A DNA stretch of 64,000 nt from Knoxdaviesia capensis (taxonomy: Eukaryota; Ascomycota; Sordariomycetes; Microascales; Gondwanamycetaceae): assembly GCA_001510575.1 (NCBI GenBank), contig LNGK01000002.1, forward strand, positions 2,592,144 to 2,656,143, in the 5' to 3' direction. Shown here piece after piece: positions 56,446-64,000 of the stretch (its first letter is position 1; each line of letters begins with the position of its first letter). The notes beneath the pieces were generated by a model that did not search any database, was not told the origin of the DNA, and saw only the letters and a program-made list of their open reading frames with translations. The position numbers and the translations under genes are program-made.

Positions 56446-58102
56446 ATGGTTGCCGATACTTCCTACTATGACGCCCTGGGCGTCATCCCGACTGCCAGCG
56501 AACTTGAAATCAAGAAGGCCTACCGCAAGCTGGCCATCGTTCACCATCCCGGTATGTTTTAATCCGACTCTCCGCTTGGAGAGGGGGCGAGCATACTCCG
56601 CTCCGCCATTTTTTTGTCAACTCCCTAAGCCCCGCGTGCCTGTCCCCGGCTCTAACCTTTTGTCCGGCTCTCCCTCTCTAGACAAGAACCCCGACGACCC
56701 GACCGCCAGTGAAAAGTTTCAGATCATCGGTGAGGCATACCAGGTCCTTTCCGACAAGGACCTGCGCGCCGCCTACGACAAGTTCGGAAAAGACTCCGCA
56801 AAGCCGTCGGAGGGCTTCGTCGACCCGTCCGAGTTCTTCACATCCATCTTCGGCGGTGAGTCCTTCGTTGACTGGATCGGAGAGATCAGTCTGATGAAGG
56901 ACCTCACCGCCACCATGGACATCACCATGCAGGAGGAAGAAGCCGCTGCCGCTGCCGCCGCCGAAGCTGCTGCTGCCGCCGAGGCTGACGGAGCCGCCAA
57001 ACCCGCCGACGCCGCCTCGGCCGCCCCCACCGGCGCGAAGCCCGACCTGCCGCTGCGCAACCCCCCCGCGGCCACCGTCGAGACCGAGACCACTGCTGAC
57101 TTCGACAAGAAGCCGTTCGCCGACGACAAGTCCTCCTCAAACTTCATCCCATCCAGCGCCAACACCTCCGGCACGTCAACCCCGCGCCGCACCCAGATCC
57201 CCATCCGCCCGGCCCTGATGGACCGCCCGGCCGACGAGGTCGAGGCCGCCGACGCCGCCGAATCCGCGCTCAAGGGCAAGGACAAGGACAAGAAGAAGGC
57301 CGGCCTGACTAAGGAGCAGCGCGACCAGCTGGTGGCGCTGGAGAAGGAGCGCCAGCGCGTGCGCACCGAGCGCGTGGAGATGCTGTCGCGCAAGCTGCTG
57401 GACCGCATCAGCGTGTGGACCGAGACCGACAAGGGCGCCGACGTGACGGTGGCCTTCCAGGCCAAGATGCGGCTGGAGGCCGAGGAGCTTAAGATGGAGT
57501 CGTTCGGCATCGACATTCTGCACGCGATCGGCCAGACGTACCTGAGCAAGGGCACGGCCATGCTGCGCAGCCAGAAGTTCTTCGGCATCGGCGGCTTCTT
57601 CAGCCGCATGAAGGACCGCGGCACGATTGTCAAGGAGACGTGGAACACGATCAGCTCGGCGCTGGACGCGCAGAGCGAGATGGAGGAGATGGCGCGCATG
57701 GAGCAGCGCGAGGACTGGACCGACGAGAAGCGCGCCGAGTACGAGCGCCGCATCACCGGCAAGATCCTGACGGCCGCGTGGCGCGGCTCCAAGTTCGAGA
57801 TCCAGAGCGTGCTGCGCGAGGTCTGCGACAACGTGCTCAACGACAAGAAGGCGTCGCTGCAGAAGCGCGTCGAGCGCGCCCAGGCCCTCGTGCTCATCGC
57901 CGAGGTCTTCAGCAAGGCCCAGCGCTCGCCCGAGGAAGAGGGCGACTACCTCATCTTCGAGCAGCTGGTCGCCGAGGCCGCGATAAAGAAGGACAAGGAG
58001 TCCAAGAAGAAGGGCAAGGATAAGGATAAGGCCACCTTCGAGGCTGCTGCCGCCGAGGCCGCTTCCAGCGCCCCCAACGTTGTACCAAACAAGTCCGGGT
58101 AA
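56446..58102 (+). CDS. DnaJ-domain protein of the CAJ1/DnaJ-X type
   Basis: Two exons, 56446-56551 and 56682-58102. The intron has a GTATGT donor, CTAAC branch near 56652 and CTAG acceptor. The product is 508 residues. The J domain spans about residues 5-75: SYYDALGV, KKAYRKLAIVHHPDKNPDD with the HPD tripeptide at 34-36 (essential to stimulate Hsp70 ATPase), and FQIIGEAYQVLSDKDLRAAYDKFG. An Ala/Glu-rich linker (about 160-190) and a charged Lys/Glu helix (about 280-310) lead into a helical DnaJ-X-like domain up to about 470, followed by a Lys-rich tail. There is no signal peptide, Zn-finger or Gly/Phe region, so it is a class C J-protein. Yeast relatives Caj1 and Djp1 act at the plasma membrane and in peroxisomal import; which role applies here is not known. 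The only intron interrupts the Asp codon of HPD. Confidence 0.95.
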
Positions 58103-60277
58103 AGGAGACAGCTCCCACCTTCTTCCTCATACTACTCTTCTCCTCCGTCCCTCCTCTGAATCTTCACTCTCACTCCCCCCTTTTCTTTCATGTCAAAAAA
58201 ATGAATAGTTTTAAGCCATACCAGACCCCTCTCTCTTTCTTTTCGCTCATTTCCCCTAACTCTCCTAATTCCCCCCTTTTTCTTCTTTCTTCTTCTTCTT
58301 CACTCCCTCGGTGGTCAGCAGTCTCGTGTTTGGAGTGGCATGTTCTCCTTTTCCCCCTCTTCTTCTTTCCTTTCGTCCAACCCGGCTTGTATGTTCACAC
58401 CAACCCAATCGGTCGGCCATCCCATTCCCGCTCCTTCTTCGCCTTTTTCGATAGATTTTTTTTTTGTTATTATTCCCTCGTGTTAAGCATCTAGTGCCTT
58501 ACGTCCACACGACGTAAAACCCCAAAGTCTGTTCTTGTGTCAAAAACTCTCAATGTCCCAGTGCTGTGAATGCATGTGTCTGTGCCGTATTCTGAGTCGG
58601 CTGGTAGCCCTCGACCTGCAGCAGTCATGACGTATTACAAAACGAATAGAGTTCTGATGGTGTCCAGCAGAGTTCAGCTGACATTACAATCACACAACAT
58701 CAGACCTTGGACAAGAAGTTCACAGGAGAAGAAAAGCAAGGTATATGGAAATAAAACATCCGGTTCATTCTAACTCTGTAAGATTAGACGAAAATGTGCG
58801 AACGAACCCATATCCATCCGAAACCCAGAAGAACCCCTAAAAAGACAGCACAAGATACAAAGGAAAAAAATGGACCACGGTATAGTGGAATCCGAACAGA
58901 AAACAGGCGCAACAGAAAAAAAGAAAATCCCGGCTGGTGTAAGATGTCGAAAAAGAAATGTAACAAAAAAAGGGGGTATATGTTGGTACAGATGTAAGGA
59001 AAATGGATATATAAGAAAAGTTTCAACCGTAACATTGGGGAACACGATCAGCGACACGAAGGGGTCTGAAGTAAACATAAGAAAGGGAGTAAGAACACTC
59101 TAATCAGAGAGCACAGTCAAAGAAATGAGAGACGAGAAACAGGCTCAAAAAGGGTGTTCTCATGTCGCTACAGCTCTTCAAGCATGGAATAGGGCTTACA
59201 GACGGGGGAGACGGGAGAGTCTGGAACTCTTCGACAGAGGGCGCAGATATCTAGAGAGATAGCGTAGATTTGGGGGTGAGTATCTGGCCAGATTTGGAAA
59301 AAAAGGGCCTAGGGCATTCCCCTTGGACTTAAGAAAAAAGCGGCGATGGATCAAGATTTTGGTGTATCGTTGTGTGAGTGAATGCATTTTCTCCAGGTCC
59401 AAGATAGGAGGAAATGGGGGGTGGAAACAACAATGGGCTCTTCTATGTTCTTCTTGTTATCCTTTTCTTTCGTTGGTTGATTTCTTCTCGTTTTCTCATA
59501 AGCAACATGCGATGCAATTTTCCCGGTTTCCGGGAGAGACGGGTCGTCGTCGTGAACTTCGTTAAATGCAGTAAGTGAAACAAAAAAGGAAGTTTCTTGG
59601 CCGCAGTCGTAAAAAAAAAAACGAGAAATGGAGCCAATAGAGAAGAAAAGGAGAGAATATAAAAGTGAAAAAACGCCGTTGTCTAATGTTCATGGTCCCC
59701 ATGAGTTTCTCCACGTGAATGCAGAAAAAAGAGCTGTGCGCCGCGGAGGTTCTGGTAGTCCGGATGTTTGAAAATAGACAAGAGTCATTAAGAATTAAGA
59801 AAAAAAAAGAAAAGGAGAAAAAAACCGCCCAAAAAAAGGAAAAAGTAATCACTGCGTGTCGATATCATTCGAGCTGCCGTGATGGTTGATGTGAATTTTT
59901 TGGTGTATGTAGTCTGAAGAAAAAGCAACCCAGGCGGATAAGAAGCCGATTCAACGGTCCAATAGAAAAATGAAAAATCAAAGAAAAGGAGTGACACTCA
60001 TCATGCGAGTGGTGATAGTTGGGTTTGGGCAAAAAGATTGATAACAGCTGAACACACAACAGAGACTATTAAAGAGCCTCGGAGAAGTCGAGGCGGTGAA
60101 GAGACCGGAGGTGGGAGATTGGATAGGAGAGGAGAGGTTGGAATGCGCAGCTCAGGAATGCAGGGCGAAGAGCAAAACAAAACAAAAAGCTCGTCCAAAG
60201 GCTAGTTCGGAGGAATGGAGACCAGCACACCGAGCGATATCCAGAGAGATGCTCCTCTATTTTGTGTCTGTCTGATC
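58103..60277. other. Convergent 3' regions, purine-rich
   Basis: 2.2 kb between stop codons. Pyrimidine-rich to 58490 (3' region of the J-protein gene), then strongly A/purine-rich to about 60180. No gene is supported. Confidence 0.45.
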
Positions 60278-62383
60278 TTATCCACCATCCGAAGGGATGG
60301 CAACCCCGCTATCTCTGTTGGTGCCAGCGAATGTCTCGCGCTTGGGAGTCGATGCTTCGATTTGAGATGCATCGTCGTCGTCGAAGCCGATACAGTTGAT
60401 CGTCGAGTCGTCGGCAATCGACATGGTGTCCTCGTCAGGCGGCGCGAGCACGCGACCGCCCATCTTGACCTCGCTGACTCTGACCTGGTAAGCCAGTGCC
60501 TTGCGGCCCTCGGTAATCAACTCCTCCGTCCAGTCCAAACACCGCTTCAGGCTCTGGTTCATTTTCTGGCTGTCGGCCAGCAGCTGGCGGTGCTTGGAAA
60601 GGTCAAGCTGGAGTCTGTACTCGTCTCGCATTCGCCGTTTGGCATCCTTGGCTGCCTTGGTCTCCGGGGTCAAGCTGCCGGCTGTAGACGAGGAAGCGGT
60701 GTCTGAGCTGGACATGTCCGACTCCTCTTCGTCTTCCATACCGTCGTCGACCATGTCTTGCTGCTCATCCTCTTCGCTAAGGTTGGCCAGAGAGTCGCCC
60801 TCGATGGACGTCCGGGCCGTGCTGCTGCTAGCATCAAACAGGCTGGACGCCGTGGATTGAATCGACAGCCGGCCACCGCGTGACAGGCGACGGTAGCGGC
60901 GTAGCTCGGCGGTTTGCTTGCGCAGCTGGCGCTCGAGAGTCCGGTTGATAGCCTCCAGGGACGCGTTGGTGATTTCGAGATCCTGGACTTTTCTCTCGCG
61001 CCGTGCGTTGGCGACCAAGCTGTTGTGTTGATCATTGCTCGAAGAGGACTTGGTTGGGCTCTGAACCACCATATCCGGACTATCCATGGGTTCGTCCGCA
61101 GAGTCGTCTGAGCCAAGAATCTCATCGGCTGCCTGGAACAACGAGGCCATGTTTATTATGGAAACCACCGGTGCTGGCAAAGCCGGGATGAGGTCGGGAG
61201 ACGGAAGTTGCTGGGGCCGGTGCTGGGGGACCTCGGCAGCTCCCACAGTGCCCATGATAGAAGCCGGAATTGTTTGCGGTAGGGCAGACACCGGGGGAGA
61301 AGATGCGGTAACACCTCCCGATGGGATTGCCAGCACTGGGACATTCTTAGCTGCGCCGCGGCCAACACATGGAGACTGAGCTCTGGCCATCCGCGGAGTT
61401 GATATCGAAATGATGGAAGGTGGAGACTGCTTCTTTGGTGAAGGAGGTCTCGCGAGGGCCAAAAACGGAGATGAAGGCGAGATTGTGGTGCTCGCCATAG
61501 GTACACCCGCCACGCGTGCAGCCATCCTAGTCGAGACTGCAGACAGCACCGAGCCGTTTCCACTGGACCCAGTTGACGATTTCAGCGACCCATCCACATC
61601 AGGGGTTCCATTTGCGTACACAAACTTGGGAGTAAAGCTGGTGCTGTTCGACGAGGTCAGAGCTGGCCGGGGGGCTAAAGGGGCTGTAGCCACTGTTGGT
61701 CCAGCCACCTGAGAGCGTGAAGTCGAGTTCGCCAGGCTAGGAGCCACACTGGGCTCGGAACCAACGACCGAGGAGCCATTGGCGTAGAAAAAGGTCGAAG
61801 TCTTCTGGGTCGCAGAAGTTGGTCTCGGCGGCAGGTGTGGTTGTGTGGATTGCTTGGCCTGGCTGGCGTAGAAGAACTTGGAGTCTGGGGGGCTTTGGGA
61901 GCGGTTTCGGCGGCCAAGAGAGGAGTCGGGGGTGGGACTAAAGGTAACAGTCGGGCGGCGAGGGAGGCCGGAATCGTGCTGAGGAGTCAAGCTGGAACGG
62001 TTGGGGTCAGCATCATGGCCGAAGCGGTCAACAACCGGAGTGCCGTTCGGGGTGCTATTAGCACTGTCGACGCGGTTCTGGCGGCTACCAGACCGGGGAG
62101 TGATATTGCTGTTAAGGAAATTCTGCACGGGAGAAGCATACTCGTCTCGGGGGCCAGAAACGGCGTTCTGTTCGGGTCCAGGCCGGGATCTTCGCGGGAC
62201 CGGTGTCGTAACGGTGGCAATGTGGGTGTGGGTGCCTTTGGAGGCGGCGATCTTGGGGGTAAACGGAGCGCGTCCGGCGGCTTTGGCGACGGCAGCGCTG
62301 AGCACGGGAGGCCGATTCGACATGCCCACGCCCTTGTCCAAAGGCATGGTCATGATGGGCCAGCCGGTAGATAGAGGAGACAA
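60278..62383 (-). CDS. Low-complexity coiled-coil protein with repeated FFYANG-like motif, function unknown
   Basis: Single exon, 701 residues from the first ATG. Starts at Met12 or Met21 (MSNRPPVLSAAVAKA) are also plausible. The N-terminal two thirds is Ser/Pro/Thr-rich and probably disordered. It carries a short motif three times: KFFYASQ (169-175), TFFYANGS (197-204) and KFVYANGT (253-260). An acidic stretch (about 420-440) leads to a coiled coil (about 460-500, RRERKVQDLEITNASLEAINRTLERQLRKQ). A Ser-rich acidic region (about 520-575) and a second helical segment (about 580-640) follow. There is no signal peptide, membrane span or enzymatic motif. The layout suggests a cytoskeletal, polarity or scaffold protein, but that is inference. 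I do not recognise the family. Confidence 0.8.
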   Translation of the reverse strand: MSPLSTGWPIMTMPLDKGVGMSNRPPVLSAAVAKAAGRAPFTPKIAASKGTHTHIATVTTPVPRRSRPGPEQNAVSGPRDEYASPVQNFLNSNITPRSGSRQNRVDSANSTPNGTPVVDRFGHDADPNRSSLTPQHDSGLPRRPTVTFSPTPDSSLGRRNRSQSPPDSKFFYASQAKQSTQPHLPPRPTSATQKTSTFFYANGSSVVGSEPSVAPSLANSTSRSQVAGPTVATAPLAPRPALTSSNSTSFTPKFVYANGTPDVDGSLKSSTGSSGNGSVLSAVSTRMAARVAGVPMASTTISPSSPFLALARPPSPKKQSPPSIISISTPRMARAQSPCVGRGAAKNVPVLAIPSGGVTASSPPVSALPQTIPASIMGTVGAAEVPQHRPQQLPSPDLIPALPAPVVSIINMASLFQAADEILGSDDSADEPMDSPDMVVQSPTKSSSSNDQHNSLVANARRERKVQDLEITNASLEAINRTLERQLRKQTAELRRYRRLSRGGRLSIQSTASSLFDASSSTARTSIEGDSLANLSEEDEQQDMVDDGMEDEEESDMSSSDTASSSTAGSLTPETKAAKDAKRRMRDEYRLQLDLSKHRQLLADSQKMNQSLKRCLDWTEELITEGRKALAYQVRVSEVKMGGRVLAPPDEDTMSIADDSTINCIGFDDDDASQIEASTPKRETFAGTNRDSGVAIPSDGG

Positions 62384-64000
62384 AAGAGAAGATGTTTGGG
62401 AGGGAAGTGGGCGGAGATCCTATATCGTCTGTGTTGGATGTTGAAGACAGGAGGGCCGCATCGTGAGGAGGTCCGGGAAGGCAGGAGACGGAAGATCGAC
62501 AGAACTGGCGATGCAGGAAATTACGCCACGATAGCCAGAGAAACAGTAGAGTGCGTATGACAGTGTGACAGAGACAACCAAATTACAAGTGTGTGCGTGT
62601 ATGTGTTCTGCCGTCGGTAAAGAGAAAGAAAGGAGGAAAGCAGGAATAAAAAGCTCGTGGTATTCGACAGTTGCGTGTGTTGTGCTCCCCTACTTCAAAG
62701 GCTGTGTCGCCATACTGAGCTGAAGCCCGGAAATGACAGAACGCAGTGAGTGTAGAGAACAGGCCAAGGTGAAATTAACGATCGAGGCGGTTAGATTGGC
62801 TGTGTTCGGAGACTGGCACGCAAACGGGAGAGCTGAGAAGAGAAGAATGTATGCGTGTGCCCAGCACTGACCATCGGTTGTCGCACAAGAAACGAGGCCA
62901 GAACGGGGGGAAACAAACAAACGAAAGAAAGCAGGAATTAATGATGATAACAGGTCTAGAGAAGAAAATCGTCGTGGCACGATATCAAGAGAGGTGATGT
63001 TTGGAAGGAAGCAGAAATGAGGTTGACGATGGTAAAATTAGAGAGCTACATACAAAATTTCCAGCCAGCGTCACTGTTGTTCAACGACACTCTTGATGAT
63101 AACAACAGCGTTTATTTGGCGTTAGGTAATCAGTCGCGTACAAACAGAGCATATGTAGCTTTGGAAAGTAAACAAAGCCGGGCCAGGTATGAGTACATGT
63201 TTTAGAGCGTTAAACTGCACTGGCCAACAGGTCACTTCTACACTGTCTTACGACCAGGGTACCGTCAGAGTACTTAATTTTGTCAAAGTGGTACATGGGT
63301 CCCATTTGTGAGAGACTGATCAAGTAATTTATGTCAGGGTGCACAATCGCGAGATATGAAAAAAACGTGAAGTGAGGGGAAGAGATTATGTATGTACGAG
63401 GGTTTTCATGAGGAAACCGACGCCAAAGAAAAATTATTCTGCAGGCAACGGAAGATTTTGGAAGATCATAAGTGCGGGAGAAGAAGTTTGGTTCGGTTTA
63501 TTTATGGTCCCCCCGAGTCTAATTAGCAAATGCGTAAACCGTGCCGTACAACAAACACATTTATCGCTGGCAAAATTGGCCTGTATGCAGATTCTGGACA
63601 GGTATCGATGCATAACTTGGGCATCGTCATAGTACACGTTGGACGATGACTATAGCGGAAGTCTGCGTGTGAAGCAAGATGCTGCAGGTTTCTCGCCGTC
63701 GCATCGTACGGGAGTGCTAATGCAATACGTCCTGTATTATGTCCCAGCTTGTTGGGTTTTTCTATTTACTTTCTCAGCAATAGGTAACCCAAAGTACTGT
63801 AAACAATACTCCAACAGTTCTCCGTCCAATGTTTTAACGCATAAAATGCCTAAGCTCGCAGAGAGGGGCGTGAATCCCGGTCGGCCATCTTATAGGCATA
63901 TTAAGGTCCGGGACCCCCCAAGGAAACATCAAGCTGGACCAGGCATCCAAATCGAAAGGGGGGCAATCAGATACAGCAGTCCGGAGGGGCCCTGAGATTT
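62384..64000. other. Upstream region and window edge, no gene
   Basis: The first 300 bases are the probable leader of the coiled-coil protein gene. The rest is of mixed composition and AT-richer from 63000 on. The frame 63639-63995 runs to near the window edge without recognisable domain. A gene continuing beyond the window cannot be excluded. Confidence 0.4.

Noticed and set aside
56773..57915. 380-codon minus-strand frame opposite the J-protein
   Set aside because: Ser/Ala-rich shadow of the Lys/Glu-rich coding strand.

Overview
The window reads as nuclear DNA of a filamentous ascomycete (Pezizomycotina). Squalene synthase, PIG-M, DPH2 and TRAX look most like Sordariomycete versions, but that class assignment is inference. 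The evidence for a filamentous ascomycete is short introns of roughly 55-250 bases with GTAAGT/GTACGT/GTATGT-type donors, CTAAC or CTGAC branch sites and YAG acceptors. Several genes also have long pyrimidine-rich leaders, and the families are typically fungal (Ser/Thr-rich GPI-anchored protein, secreted intradiol dioxygenase, MARVEL-type membrane protein, MFS monocarboxylate carrier). There is no operon logic: every gene appears to have its own promoter. I found no rRNA, tRNA, CRISPR array or intact transposon.

Layout. 1-2424 holds no gene I can support. A GPI-anchored mucin-like wall protein lies at 2425-3559. 3560-15142 is an 11.6 kb gene-poor block with a GA/CA microsatellite, a compound minisatellite and pyrimidine-rich tracts. 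15143-18532 is an intronless 1129-residue conserved fungal protein of unknown function (probably the DUF8004 type). Then come a secreted endonuclease/exonuclease/phosphatase-fold enzyme (minus), a four-helix MARVEL-like protein (plus), DPH2 of diphthamide synthesis (minus), a secreted intradiol dioxygenase-like protein (minus, four exons) and an MFS monocarboxylate-type transporter (minus). A small decayed gene sits at 31410-31821. TRAX (minus) and GPI mannosyltransferase I/PIG-M (plus) form a divergent pair, followed by a two-exon protein with a probable F-box (minus).

38142-48220 is a second, 10 kb gene-poor block with several microsatellites and a perfect 24-base palindrome. It ends in a long pyrimidine-rich leader before a secreted proteinase K-like subtilase (48221-49489). 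The right end carries squalene synthase ERG9 (minus, three exons), a class C J-protein of the CAJ1/DnaJ-X type (plus) and a low-complexity coiled-coil protein with a repeated FFYANG-like motif (minus).

Functionally the genes are mostly housekeeping (sterol, GPI-anchor and diphthamide synthesis, translin/TRAX RNA metabolism, chaperone) mixed with secreted or surface proteins. PIG-M makes part of the anchor that the GPI-anchored protein would carry, but nothing indicates a coordinated cluster. I did not find a convincing new multi-gene system. The most notable items are the repeat structures, an 18-base micro-exon, the pseudogene and two large conserved proteins of unknown function.
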